Part shown: piece by piece, positions 1-8,669 of the stretch | Layout: every line of letters starts with the position of its first letter | How positions within the stretch are numbered: the first letter of the stretch is position 1 | Assembly: GCF_900142565.1 (NCBI RefSeq) | Contig: NZ_FRBH01000004.1 | Span: 124,001 to 188,000 of the forward strand | Direction of reading: 5' to 3' | From: Chishuiella changwenlii | GTDB taxonomy: Bacteria > Bacteroidota > Bacteroidia > Flavobacteriales > Weeksellaceae | DNA length: 64,000 nucleotides | Position numbers and translations under genes: made by a program | The notes under the pieces: model-generated | Seen by the model: only the letters and a program-made list of their open reading frames with translations | Database searches by the model: none | Told to the model about the DNA's origin: nothing

Positions 1-758
1 GTATTGAGGCTTTAAACGGAAAATTTCACAAAGGTTACAACGAGATTAGATTAAAATTATCAAAAAATAATCTTTCGATTTCAGACGGAAAAGTTACTTT
101 TCTTCCTATCATAACAAATGAAAAAGGTGAACATTCTTCTTGTCCGCATTTGTATAATTTAAATTACAACGTAACAGCGAATTATTATACAGGTTATGTT
201 GTTTTTACAGAGGAGAGCAACATAAGCAATTGGAAATTATATCTTAATTTTTCTCAAGACAATAAAGTTTATAAAATTGAGCAATCTATTGAGGTTTTAA
301 AACAACCGAACATGAATCTCAATATGACATCATTTACAGGAAAAGATGGTGAGCAATATATTATTGCATTGGTTGCGCCTCAAAACCCAAAGGTTGCAGA
401 AAACAATTTAGTAGCTGGAATTTACAAATACAATAAAGTTGAAAAATCAGAAACTACTTTTCCAGATCCTACACAATTTTCATATAGCGAAGTTTCAAAC
501 TTTACGTTGGCTATAGATCCAAGAATGCCAGAACCATCTATGGGAAATCATTCTTCGCCTAACAACAAAGATTTGATTCAAGAAAATGACGGTTTATATC
601 ACGGTGTGGTTAATTACACAATGACGGGAAATTGGACATTAAATTTTATTCTATACAATCAGAATGGTTTAATTATAAAAGGAACAAAAGTTTCAACAGA
701 TTTTACACCAGGTATAGAAGGTCAGAAAAGTGAATTGCATATCAATACTTTATTCTAA
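1..758 (+). CDS. Two-repeat FixH/YtkA-like secreted protein, 5' end outside window
   Basis: The frame is open from base 3 to the TAA at 756-758, so only the C-terminal ~251 residues are seen and the start lies upstream. Two similar segments are visible: an HSS-CPH stretch followed by YYTGYVVFTEE...NWKLYL, and a second HSSPNNK stretch followed by YHGVVNYTMTGNWTLNF. The second strongly resembles the core of FixH/YtkA-like beta-sandwich domains (Y-x-G-x-V-x-F-T-M-x-G-x-W). It ends 4 bases before the TonB copper receptor start, so the two are co-transcribed and it probably works outside the cytoplasm in copper handling. The family match is by pattern only; function is inferred from context. Lipoprotein or signal features cannot be judged because the N-terminus is missing. 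Confidence 0.7.
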   Translation, partial: IEALNGKFHKGYNEIRLKLSKNNLSISDGKVTFLPIITNEKGEHSSCPHLYNLNYNVTANYYTGYVVFTEESNISNWKLYLNFSQDNKVYKIEQSIEVLKQPNMNLNMTSFTGKDGEQYIIALVAPQNPKVAENNLVAGIYKYNKVEKSETTFPDPTQFSYSEVSNFTLAIDPRMPEPSMGNHSSPNNKDLIQENDGLYHGVVNYTMTGNWTLNFILYNQNGLIIKGTKVSTDFTPGIEGQKSELHINTLF

Positions 759-762
759 AGAG

Positions 763-2739
763 ATGAGAAAAATTATTGTACCAATTCTCTTTTTGGGAAT
801 ACTCGCTCAAGCACAAAGTAATGAGGAGTCAAAAGACAGCATTCATTTTCTTGAAGAAGTAAAATTAAGTAGACAGAAAAAACTAGAAACAGACCTTAAA
901 ATGAATATTTCTGTTGATGAATATCTTTCGTCATCAGAGAATATTAGTTTTATAAAAAGAGGTGCTTACGCATGGGAACCATTACTAAACAATATGAGTA
1001 CAGAACGCTCTATGGTAACCATTGACGGAATGCATATTTTCGGTGCTTGTACCGATAAAATGGATCCTGTTACTTCTTATGTTGAAAGCAATAATCTTTC
1101 TGCGATTGATATAAAATCTGGACAAGCAGGAAATTTACATGGTTCTACAATTGCTGGAAGTATCGATTTAAAACGTAAAAACACGCCTTTCGGATTATCA
1201 AAAAAATGGAACGGAGCGTACCAAACTGGATTTGAATTTAATAATAAACAAGTCTCTAATTTGGGTAATTTTTCTTATTCTGGAGATAAACTGGTTGTTG
1301 ACGGAAGTATAGCTTATCGTGAGGCTGAAAATTATAAAGATGGAAATAATAAAGAAGTTAATCATTCACAATACAAGAAATTTAATAGTTCTTTAGGCGT
1401 AGCTTATAAAACAAGCGATTTATCTTCTCTTAGATTTGATGCTATTTTTGATGTTGCAAAAGATGTTGGTTTTCCTGCATTACCAATGGATTTATGGTTA
1501 TCGAGAGCATTAATAACATCTGTATCTTACAAACAATTATTTGAAAAAGGAATAATAAAAGCATGGGATACAAAAGTATATTTTAATGCAATTGAGCATT
1601 ATATGGACGACACAAAACGTCCAGAAAATTTAGTACACATGGATATGCCTGGTTGGAGTACAACGTATGGTTTATTATCTAAAATAAATTTAAAAAAGGA
1701 GCATTATTCATCCGAAATACAATTGAATGCTTATCAGAATTTATCCATTGCAGAAATGCGAATGTATCCACAAGATAGAAGTAAAAGAACAATGTTTGCT
1801 TACAGCTGGCCTTGGGTTACCACTTCTTTTGCTGGATTGTCTATGAATAATTCTTGGGAGATTTCAGATAGAAGTCAATTAAATGTTGGAGGTTCTCTTG
1901 GCATCAATCATAATCGTTCAAAATATGTGGAATTTAACTGGATTTTTCATCCTGGAGCTCCACAAGAAAAAACAAGAGTTTTACCAAGTTTACATGCTTC
2001 TTATTCGTTAGATATTAATCAGTTTAATTTTTCTATTGGTGGTGGTTATGGACATCGTGCACCATCTGTTTCAGAAGGTTATGGTTATTATATCTACAAT
2101 AGTTTTGATAGATATGATTATATCGGAAATCCAAATCTTAAAAATGAGATTTCTTACGAAATAAATGCAAGTACTGGTTTTAAAAATGACCGATTAAATG
2201 TACAAGCTAAAGTGAATTATTTCTACATAGAAAATTACATTATCGGAAGAATTTTAAGCATGGGAAGCCCTATGAATTATCAGTCCGTTGGTGTAAAAGG
2301 TTATACATCTTTAGACTATGCAACTTTATTCAATTTTTCTCTAAATGCAGATTATATGTTAATGCACAATTTGCATTGGAATGGTACATTAACCTACGCG
2401 AGAGGATTGGATAATAAGAACGGGAATTTACCATTTATACGACCATTAAGTTATTTAACAGGTTTACATTATCAGCATAAAAATTTTGGTATCATGACTT
2501 CTTTAAACGGAGATTTTGAACAACAAAATTTTAGTCCAGAATATGGAGAAGATAAAACCTCTTCTTATACCATTTGGAATACCTCTGTAGATTATGCTTT
2601 CTCATTCAACAAAACAAAATTAAAACTACAAATTGGTGCAGAAAATATTCTAAACGAATATTATAGCACCTACGCAGATTGGGGAAATATTCCTCGTATG
2701 GGACGTAATATTTTTACATCTATTCAAATCAATTTCTAA
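763..2739 (+). CDS. TonB-dependent copper receptor, OprC/NosA family
   Basis: An outer-membrane receptor of 658 residues. I place the start at the ATG at 763 because it gives a clean signal peptide (MRKIIVPILFLGILAQAQS), four bases after the upstream stop; an ATG at 730 inside the upstream gene would disrupt it. After the signal come a plug domain and a beta-barrel ending in an aromatic residue (INF), as usual for porins. The plug carries C96-TDK-M100 followed by DPVTSYV, and the barrel carries H279-Y-M281. These match the CxxxM and HxM copper ligands described for Pseudomonas OprC and conserved in NosA. The neighbours, an MbnP-like and an MbnH-like protein, also belong to copper biology. TonB-dependent import of copper is therefore likely; no TonB box was confidently identified. 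Confidence 0.85.
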   Translation: MRKIIVPILFLGILAQAQSNEESKDSIHFLEEVKLSRQKKLETDLKMNISVDEYLSSSENISFIKRGAYAWEPLLNNMSTERSMVTIDGMHIFGACTDKMDPVTSYVESNNLSAIDIKSGQAGNLHGSTIAGSIDLKRKNTPFGLSKKWNGAYQTGFEFNNKQVSNLGNFSYSGDKLVVDGSIAYREAENYKDGNNKEVNHSQYKKFNSSLGVAYKTSDLSSLRFDAIFDVAKDVGFPALPMDLWLSRALITSVSYKQLFEKGIIKAWDTKVYFNAIEHYMDDTKRPENLVHMDMPGWSTTYGLLSKINLKKEHYSSEIQLNAYQNLSIAEMRMYPQDRSKRTMFAYSWPWVTTSFAGLSMNNSWEISDRSQLNVGGSLGINHNRSKYVEFNWIFHPGAPQEKTRVLPSLHASYSLDINQFNFSIGGGYGHRAPSVSEGYGYYIYNSFDRYDYIGNPNLKNEISYEINASTGFKNDRLNVQAKVNYFYIENYIIGRILSMGSPMNYQSVGVKGYTSLDYATLFNFSLNADYMLMHNLHWNGTLTYARGLDNKNGNLPFIRPLSYLTGLHYQHKNFGIMTSLNGDFEQQNFSPEYGEDKTSSYTIWNTSVDYAFSFNKTKLKLQIGAENILNEYYSTYADWGNIPRMGRNIFTSIQINF

Positions 2740-2757
2740 TCATTCAATTATCAAACA

Positions 2758-3618
2758 ATGAAAAAAATCAAAAACTATAGTTTATTATTCGCTTTATTAT
2801 TCATCGTATTTTCTTGTCAAAATGAAGACGATAGCGCTGTTGCAAATCAAGTAACATTAGAATTTCAGAATACTTTTAAAAACAATACAATTGTTTTGGG
2901 AGATGCTACTTCTACAACATCAACTACTAATACTTCGGCAGAAGGACAAGTTCATCATTTTTCCGAATTGAAATATGTAATTAGCAACATTCGATTAATT
3001 AAAACAGATGGAGCAGAAATTCCTTATAATATTAATGATTTAGATAAAGGTGCAACGGTTATCGATCAATCAAAACCTTCTACATTAAATTATGTTCTAC
3101 ATACTATTCCTGCTGGAGAATATAAAAGAATAAAATTTGGTTTAGGAATTAAAGCAGATTTAAATAAGTTAGATCAAGTTCGTTTTCCTCAGTTTTATGC
3201 TGCTGCTGGAGCAAATGATACTAAAATGCATTGGGAATGGGGAACTGGTTATCGTTTTACAAAAATTGAAGGTTTTTATGAAAGTGATAATAAACAACTT
3301 TCTATTCATACAGGAAGTACGGTTGAAGGAACAAACGGAGATACTTCTACTTACACACAAGGTGTAGATGCTTATAGAGAAATCACATTAGATTTAGTTA
3401 CAAACGCTAAAGTTGGCGGAAGCGCTCCAAAAATAATTATTAAAGCTGATTTTGATAAATTGTTAAGCGGTAGAACGAATACCATAAAATTAGGAACTGC
3501 AAATGCAACACCAAGTATTCATACTGCTGCTAATATGGTACAATTTGTAGACAATTTAGGGGGAAATGGAACAAGTGATTTAAGTGGTATTTTTTCAATT
3601 TTTAAAGTAGAAAATTAA
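2758..3618 (+). CDS. MbnP-like copper-associated lipoprotein
   Basis: A 286-residue lipoprotein: hydrophobic signal with lipobox FSC, acylated cysteine at residue 20. The body shows the MbnP family pattern: a beta-strand start (LEFQNTF), HHFSELKYVISNIRL, a DG turn, a VIDQ strand, IPAGEYKRIKFGLGI, and the MHWEWGTGYRF motif near residues 157-167. In methanotrophs MbnP partners with MbnH, which oxidises a tryptophan of MbnP to kynurenine; the tryptophans W159 and W161 here are the natural candidates, but that assignment is inference. It starts 18 bases after the receptor stop, and the MbnH-like gene follows. It probably binds copper in the periplasm or at the outer membrane. Confidence 0.82.
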   Translation: MKKIKNYSLLFALLFIVFSCQNEDDSAVANQVTLEFQNTFKNNTIVLGDATSTTSTTNTSAEGQVHHFSELKYVISNIRLIKTDGAEIPYNINDLDKGATVIDQSKPSTLNYVLHTIPAGEYKRIKFGLGIKADLNKLDQVRFPQFYAAAGANDTKMHWEWGTGYRFTKIEGFYESDNKQLSIHTGSTVEGTNGDTSTYTQGVDAYREITLDLVTNAKVGGSAPKIIIKADFDKLLSGRTNTIKLGTANATPSIHTAANMVQFVDNLGGNGTSDLSGIFSIFKVEN

Positions 3619-3632
3619 TTATTCTAGCTATT

Positions 3633-3701
3633 TGTCATGTTGAGTTTGTCGAAACATTTTTATAGAACTGTCAATTATTCTTAGACAGGCTCAGAATGAC
3701 A
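3633..3701. repeat. Imperfect inverted repeat between MbnP and MbnH genes
   Basis: The arms are TGTCATGTTGAGTTTGTCG at the left and, read on the other strand, TGTCATTCTGAGCCTGTCT at the right, about 30 bases apart. This matches the general form of the dispersed TGTCAT-GAG-GTCGA palindromic repeats common between genes in Bacteroidota. It is not a protein-coding element and has no evident U-run, so it is not a simple terminator. Other copies cannot be seen in this window. Confidence 0.7.
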
Positions 3702-3766
3702 CTTGGTCTTAATAAAAAAACGTACAAAGCGAAATACACAACAAGTTTATTTAAACGAAATTATTT

Positions 3767-4783
3767 ATGAGAAAAATTTGTTTAATATTCTTTTCATTTC
3801 TCCTATTCAGTTCTTGTTCAGATACGATTGATGAAGGATATATGATTGATAATCCAGAAATTGAATTAGCTATTCCAAGTTATTTTCCTGAATTAAATTC
3901 ATCTTTTAATCTTAATAAACCAACAAAATTTGGTGTAGAATTAGGTGAAAAATTTTTCAATGATAAACGATTTAGTGTCAACAATTCTATTTCTTGTTCC
4001 AGCTGTCATCAGCAAAAAAATGCTTTTGCAGACAATGAAAAACAAGCTATAGGAGTTTACAACAGAATTGGATTACGAAATACACCTCCTATTCAGAATC
4101 TTGCATTTTTAAAATTTTATAATTGGGACGGAAGTAAATTAAGGTTAGAAAATCAACCATTGGTTCCTATTATTACACACGAAGAAATGAATTCTTCTAT
4201 TGTTGAGATTATTGCAAAAATTGAAAATGATAGTGAATATAAAAGCTTATTGAAAAAGGTTTTTGGTGATGAAAAGTTAACCGCAGAAAGAATTTATAAA
4301 AGCATTGCACAATATGAATATTCTCTAATCTCTGCCAAAAGCAAATATGATAAAGTAAAAATTAGTCAAGCTAGTTTTACAACAAATGAACAAAAGGGGT
4401 TGCAGATTTTTCAGAAAAAATGTAGCAGTTGCCATAACGGCGAATTATTCACCGATGAAAGTTTTAGAAATATTGGTTTTCCTATTAATCTAGATTCTAA
4501 CGAGGCAGGACGAGCAAGAGTTACTGGAGAAATGAAAGATTACATGAGCTTTCGTGTCCCTTCTCTAAGAAATGTAGAATACACTGCTCCTTATGGTAGT
4601 TTTGGACAATTTCCTAATTTAAAAGCTGTATTAGATTATTTAGACAATGGTGTTATCGATTCTGATAATCTCGATCCTATTTTAAAAAATAATGGAAATA
4701 GAATTCCATTAACGGAACAAGAAAAAAATAGATTATTAGATTACATGAAAACCATAAGCGATCCGACTTTCGTAGGTAAATAA
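3767..4783 (+). CDS. MbnH-like di-heme cytochrome c peroxidase (MauG family), lipoprotein
   Basis: A 338-residue protein with lipobox FSSC (cysteine 17) and two haem c attachment motifs, C77-SS-C80-H81 and C219-SS-C222-H223, the spacing typical of bacterial cytochrome c peroxidase/MauG proteins. Conserved family stretches are GVELGEKFFNDKRFS before the first haem, RNTPPIQNL after it, and the FRVPSLRNV and APYGSFGQF stretches near the C-terminus. Beside an MbnP-like protein this is best called MbnH-like, an enzyme that uses peroxide to oxidise tryptophan on its partner. A 148-base gap with a dispersed repeat separates it from the MbnP gene, so it may have its own transcript. Confidence 0.85.
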   Translation: MRKICLIFFSFLLFSSCSDTIDEGYMIDNPEIELAIPSYFPELNSSFNLNKPTKFGVELGEKFFNDKRFSVNNSISCSSCHQQKNAFADNEKQAIGVYNRIGLRNTPPIQNLAFLKFYNWDGSKLRLENQPLVPIITHEEMNSSIVEIIAKIENDSEYKSLLKKVFGDEKLTAERIYKSIAQYEYSLISAKSKYDKVKISQASFTTNEQKGLQIFQKKCSSCHNGELFTDESFRNIGFPINLDSNEAGRARVTGEMKDYMSFRVPSLRNVEYTAPYGSFGQFPNLKAVLDYLDNGVIDSDNLDPILKNNGNRIPLTEQEKNRLLDYMKTISDPTFVGK

Positions 4784-4845
4784 ACTGCTTTTGAAGATTT
4801 ATTGTAAAATAAGCCTACATTCTTTATTAACTGTTTTGTAATTAA

Positions 4846-4868
4846 TTTTTATTGTAAAACAATAAAAA
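4846..4868. promoter_or_regulatory. Perfect AT-rich palindrome upstream of DUF2975 operon
   Basis: TTTTTATTGT, three A residues, then ACAATAAAAA. It sits 4 bases upstream of the putative -33 element, so it could be an operator for the HTH regulator encoded in the operon. It could instead be a weak stem ending the MbnH transcript, but no U-run follows. Confidence 0.35.
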
Positions 4869-4872
4869 TATT

Positions 4873-4901
4873 TTGTTTTTCAAAAAATAAATTTACCTTT
4901 G
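4873..4901 (+). promoter_or_regulatory. Bacteroidota-type promoter for the DUF2975 operon
   Basis: A TTG at 4873-4875 is followed after 18 bases by TACCTTTG at 4894-4901, fitting the TTG / TANNTTTG consensus of flavobacterial housekeeping promoters. The start codon of the DUF2975 gene is 24 bases downstream. Confidence 0.6.
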
Positions 4902-4924
4902 ACACCGAAATTTATTTTTATAAA

Positions 4925-5563
4925 ATGGAAACAAAATCTAAACTTTATTTAAGGATTATAGGTGGGTTAATTATTCTCGTGTCTATTTTATCTTTCTTTT
5001 TTAGTCCTAGTTACGAACATTTCAAACAAGGATTTAAACAAGGATTATATGATGGTCAAAATGGTGTTTGTTCTACCAACGAAGTTGTAACAGTTAAAAG
5101 TAACTCTGATATTTCTTTCCAAGAAAGTTCATTAAAAAAAGTCAACTTAACAGCTGCAGTTGACACTGTAGATGTTACATTAAAAGGAGAAACAATCTAT
5201 TATAAAACTCCATTTTATGCTCATCTTTTTATGTTTCTTATTATATGTGTCTACAGTTTAATGTTGATTACATTTATTTACTTTTTAGGAAGCTTAACCA
5301 AAGGAAAGATATTTGAAAAATCTACTTACAAATCATTAAACATATTAGGTTTTTCTGCTGTTATTATCCCTTTCTTAGAATACATACATGGTTGTATCAC
5401 CTTTAATGCTAAAGCTGCAGTATTACAAACCGTACAATTAACTATGGTAAATTCTAACACATTCAACTTCTGTGCTTTGTTAGGTGGATTACTTGTTATT
5501 GCTTTTGCTATCGCTTTCCGATTAGGTATAAAAATAAAAGAAGAAAACGATTTAACAGTTTAA
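4925..5563 (+). CDS. DUF2975-type four-helix membrane protein
   Basis: A 212-residue protein with four predicted membrane segments, about residues 9-27, 97-120, 136-152 and 182-200, and a larger soluble loop between the first two. The pairing of such a membrane protein with a very small Xre-like HTH protein in the next gene, 3 bases downstream, is the hallmark of DUF2975/YozG-type gene pairs. Function is unknown; a membrane sensor controlling the HTH partner is an inference from conserved pairing. Confidence 0.7.
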   Translation: METKSKLYLRIIGGLIILVSILSFFFSPSYEHFKQGFKQGLYDGQNGVCSTNEVVTVKSNSDISFQESSLKKVNLTAAVDTVDVTLKGETIYYKTPFYAHLFMFLIICVYSLMLITFIYFLGSLTKGKIFEKSTYKSLNILGFSAVIIPFLEYIHGCITFNAKAAVLQTVQLTMVNSNTFNFCALLGGLLVIAFAIAFRLGIKIKEENDLTV

Positions 5564-5566
5564 ATT

Positions 5567-5779
5567 ATGGCTATAATTATCAATTTAGATGTCATGATGG
5601 CAAAAAGAAAAATGTCTCTTAATGAGTTAAGTGACAAGGTGGGTATCACCCTCTCTAATCTCTCTATTCTAAAAAATGGGAAAGCAAAGGCTATACGGTT
5701 CGAAACGTTAAATGCAATTTGTAATGCCTTAGAATGTAAGCCTGGAGATATTATAGATTATACAGAAGACGAAAATTAA
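5567..5779 (+). CDS. Small Xre/YozG-like helix-turn-helix regulator
   Basis: A 70-residue, almost pure HTH protein. Residues 10-65 read as the Cro/C1-type fold: MMAKRKMSLNELSDKVG, then GITLSNLSILKNGK as the recognition region, and FETLNAICNALECKPGDII at the end, typical of the HTH_26 subfamily. It follows the membrane protein by 3 bases and its stop codon touches the next start codon, so the three genes form one operon. It is likely a transcription factor acting on its own operon, possibly at the palindrome at 4846-4868. Confidence 0.8.
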   Translation: MAIIINLDVMMAKRKMSLNELSDKVGITLSNLSILKNGKAKAIRFETLNAICNALECKPGDIIDYTEDEN

Positions 5780-6910
5780 ATGAAAAAAATACAATACAAA
5801 AAAATCTTTAAAAGAATGTTATACATTATAATTACACTACTTGCTTTAATTGCTGTCGCAACTTATTTTGTGATGCAAATGGACACTTTTGGAGCCGAAC
5901 CAACAGGCGCTCGATTAGAAAGAATGAAAAAATCGAAACATTACAAAGATGGTGTTTTTCAAAATCTACATCATACACCTTCACTTGCAGAAGGTTATAG
6001 TATGAATAAAGTGATGTACGATTTTATTTTTGGTAAAAAAGATCCGAATCTTAATCCAAAAGATTCTATTCCTCATTTACAAACAGATATTTTATCAATT
6101 CCAAAAACAGAAAATGTCTTTATTTGGTTAGGTCACTCATCTTATTACATTCAGTTAGATGGTGTAAATTTCCTTATAGATCCAGTTTTTAGCGATTATG
6201 GTTCTCCTTTACCTATTTTTAATAAATCATTTAAAGGAGCAAATACATACCATGTAAAAGATTTCCCTAAAATTGATTATTTGGTTATTTCTCACGATCA
6301 TTACGATCACTTAGATTATAAAACTGTAAAAGAATTACAACCAAAAGTAGATAAAGTAATTATTCCGCTTGGTGTTGGTGCGCATTTTGAGAAATGGAAC
6401 TATCAACCTACACAACTTATAGAAGAAGAATGGAACACAACTGTTGATTTAAAAAATAATTTAAAAATTACTTATACACCAGCACGTCATTTCTCTGGTC
6501 GAAAATTTAAAAGAAACGGAACATTGTGGACATCTTATGTTTTACAAACGCCAAATCAAAAAATATTCTTAGGTGGTGACAGTGGATATGATACACACTT
6601 TAAAGAAATTGGAGAGCAATATGGTCCGTTTGATTTTGCTATTTTAGAAAATGGTCAATACAATGAAGCTTGGAGATACATTCATGCTCTTCCAGAAGAT
6701 TTACCAGTAATTATAAATGAATTAAAAGCAAAACATGTTATTCCAGTTCATTCGGGAAAATTTGCTTTAGCTAAACACGCTTGGGACGAACCATTGAAAA
6801 AGATTGTTGAGAGTGGAAAAGCAAATCATGTAGATATTTTAACACCTATGATTGGTGAAACATTAAATTTAAACGATTCTGTTTTCAGTTTCAAAGAATG
6901 GTGGAAGTAA
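5780..6910 (+). CDS. Metallo-beta-lactamase-fold hydrolase, UlaG/NAPE-PLD-like, membrane anchored
   Basis: A 376-residue protein with one N-terminal membrane helix (about residues 13-33) and an MBL-fold domain. The zinc motif H172-D-H174-Y-D176-H177 is intact, preceded by FIWLGHSSYYIQ and FLIDPVFSDY, which are typical of the NAPE-PLD/UlaG-like branch. Later features are TPARHFSGR and LGGDSGYD. The substrate is not predictable; the branch includes phospholipase D-like and lactonase enzymes. Its start codon is immediately after the HTH gene stop, so it is translated from the same transcript. Confidence 0.82.
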   Translation: MKKIQYKKIFKRMLYIIITLLALIAVATYFVMQMDTFGAEPTGARLERMKKSKHYKDGVFQNLHHTPSLAEGYSMNKVMYDFIFGKKDPNLNPKDSIPHLQTDILSIPKTENVFIWLGHSSYYIQLDGVNFLIDPVFSDYGSPLPIFNKSFKGANTYHVKDFPKIDYLVISHDHYDHLDYKTVKELQPKVDKVIIPLGVGAHFEKWNYQPTQLIEEEWNTTVDLKNNLKITYTPARHFSGRKFKRNGTLWTSYVLQTPNQKIFLGGDSGYDTHFKEIGEQYGPFDFAILENGQYNEAWRYIHALPEDLPVIINELKAKHVIPVHSGKFALAKHAWDEPLKKIVESGKANHVDILTPMIGETLNLNDSVFSFKEWWK

Positions 6911-7074
6911 TAAAAGCAAAGTTTCCGAACAATATTCAAAATATTTTTAGTTTAGCAAAATATAATTCGAAACGATTGATTTTTAGCAAGTTTATTCTGA
7001 ATTTTCGTCGGAAAACCATTTGTATTCCGTAATTTTGCCAACTCAATTTAACTTTAAACAAAAAATAAAACAAA

Positions 7075-8286
7075 ATGGAACTGAATAGAGAACGTCTATT
7101 GGAATTGGTGCAAAAATATGAGGCACCATTATATGTATACGATGCGAATAAAATAAAAGCGCAATACGAAAAGATGACAAATGCATTTTCTACAGTCAAA
7201 CGTTTAAAGTTAAATTATGCATGTAAGGCAAACACAAACCTTAATATCTTAAAGTATTTTAAATCTCTTGGTTCAGGATTAGATACTGTTTCTTTACAAG
7301 AAGTAGAATTAGGTTTAATGGCTGGTTTTAAACCAAAAGAAATTATTTATACGCCAAATGGAGTTTCATACTCAGAAATTAAAAAAGTAATCGAATTAGG
7401 TGTTCGTATCAACATTGATAATTTATCTGTTTTAGAAACTTTTGGACAAGATTTTCCAAAATACCCTGTTTGTGTTCGTATAAATCCACATATTATGGCT
7501 GGAGGAAATGCAAATATTTCTGTTGGTCATATCGATTCTAAATTCGGAATTTCTATTCATCAATTACCACACATAAAACGTGTTGTTGAGAATACAGGTT
7601 TACATTTAGATGGTGTACACATGCACACAGGATCTGATATTTTAGATATTGATGTTTTCTTACAAGGAGCAGAAATCTTATTTGAAGTTGCTGCAGAATT
7701 TAAAGATTTATCTTACATTGATTTTGGTTCTGGTTTTAAAGTACCTTATTATCCTGGTGCTGCAGAAACTGATATAGAATATTTAGGAGAACGTTTATCT
7801 GCTCGTTTTAATGAGTTTGAAAAAGCATATGGTAAACCATTAACTTTAATGTTTGAGCCAGGAAAATATATGGTTTCAGAGGCTGGAACTTTCTTAGCAT
7901 CTGTAAATGTTGTAAAACAAACAACTTCTACTGTTTTTGCTGGAATTGACACTGGTTTCAACCATTTAATTCGTCCAATGTTTTATAGCGCGCACCACGA
8001 AATAGAAAATATTTCTAATCCAGAAGGAAGAAGTCGTTACTATACAATTGTTGGATATATTTGTGAAACAGATACTTTCGGAACAAATAGAAAAATTAAT
8101 GAAATTAGCGAAGGAGATATTTTATGTTTCCATAATGCTGGTGCATATTGTTTTTCTATGGCTTCTAATTACAATTCTCGTTTAAGACCTGCTGAGGTTT
8201 TATTAATTGATGATAAAGATTATTTAATTCGTCGCCGAGAAACTCTACAAGATTTAATCTTAACAACAGAAGATGTAAAATTCTAA
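7075..8286 (+). CDS. lysA: Diaminopimelate decarboxylase
   Basis: A PLP enzyme of 403 residues that converts meso-diaminopimelate to lysine. The PLP lysine is K51 in YACKANTN; the second half shows VGYICETDTFG (the CETD active-site segment of the other subunit) and HNAGAYCFSMASNYN, both standard in LysA. FGSGFKVPY and MFEPGKYMV match the phosphate-binding and active-site regions. Length is normal for the family. A TAATTTTG sequence at 7030-7037 is a plausible -7 element, though no good -33 partner is seen. A strong terminator follows, so the gene is probably transcribed alone. Confidence 0.95.
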   Translation: MELNRERLLELVQKYEAPLYVYDANKIKAQYEKMTNAFSTVKRLKLNYACKANTNLNILKYFKSLGSGLDTVSLQEVELGLMAGFKPKEIIYTPNGVSYSEIKKVIELGVRINIDNLSVLETFGQDFPKYPVCVRINPHIMAGGNANISVGHIDSKFGISIHQLPHIKRVVENTGLHLDGVHMHTGSDILDIDVFLQGAEILFEVAAEFKDLSYIDFGSGFKVPYYPGAAETDIEYLGERLSARFNEFEKAYGKPLTLMFEPGKYMVSEAGTFLASVNVVKQTTSTVFAGIDTGFNHLIRPMFYSAHHEIENISNPEGRSRYYTIVGYICETDTFGTNRKINEISEGDILCFHNAGAYCFSMASNYNSRLRPAEVLLIDDKDYLIRRRETLQDLILTTEDVKF

Positions 8287-8293
8287 ATAATAA

Positions 8294-8329
8294 AAACCCG
8301 CGATTTAACAATCGCGGGTTTATTTTTTT
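8294..8329 (+). terminator. Rho-independent terminator after lysA
   Basis: A 12-base perfect stem AAACCCGCGATT / AATCGCGGGTTT with a 4-base loop and a T-rich tail. Confidence 0.9.
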
Positions 8330-8640
8330 AAAACGCTATTTAATATTAAACTGGCTTAAACTTTCAACTATTTTAATTATTTAGCTAATTTTCTTTTTAA
8401 ACGGGTTAAAAAAATGGTATTTAAATGTTTGACGTTAATAAAATTGAAAAAGCGTAGGAAATAAATGATTTAATGAACGAATGTGAATTTTTAAATCATT
8501 TCCGAAGCGTTGATAATTTTTAGTCAAAGATTTACGACCTTGATTTTTTTGTTTCGTTTTTGTATCAAGACAAAAATGAAAATATATAAAAGTTATACAC
8601 CATATTGTATATAATAACTTGAAATAAATTATAAAAGCAA
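8330..8640. other. Intergenic region without a recognised gene
   Basis: There is no convincing coding frame. It contains several inverted segments, for example CTTGAT/ATCAAG around 8540-8570 and an imperfect GGAAAT-ATGATTT / AAATCATTTCC pair around 8457-8504. A short frame on the minus strand (8435-8650) has no start context and a biased, lysine-rich composition; I regard it as non-coding, possibly a dispersed element. Confidence 0.4.
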
Positions 8641-8669
8641 AAAAGCTCAATCTTATGGATTGAGCTTTT
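8641..8669 (-). terminator. Hairpin terminator at the end of the small secreted protein gene
   Basis: AAAAGCTCAATC / GATTGAGCTTTT form a 12-base perfect stem with a 5-base loop. The stop codon of the minus-strand gene lies inside the loop. T-rich tails are present on both strands. Confidence 0.8.

Noticed and set aside
730-763. Earlier ATG at 730 for the TonB copper receptor
   Set aside because: It overlaps the upstream gene and puts eleven non-signal residues before a clean signal peptide.
5567-5779. Antitoxin of a toxin-antitoxin pair
   Set aside because: The partner is a DUF2975-like membrane protein, a known pairing with YozG-type HTH proteins; no toxin domain is present.
8435-8650. Minus-strand open frame of 71 codons
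   Set aside because: Basic, repetitive sequence without start context, between two terminators; likely non-coding.
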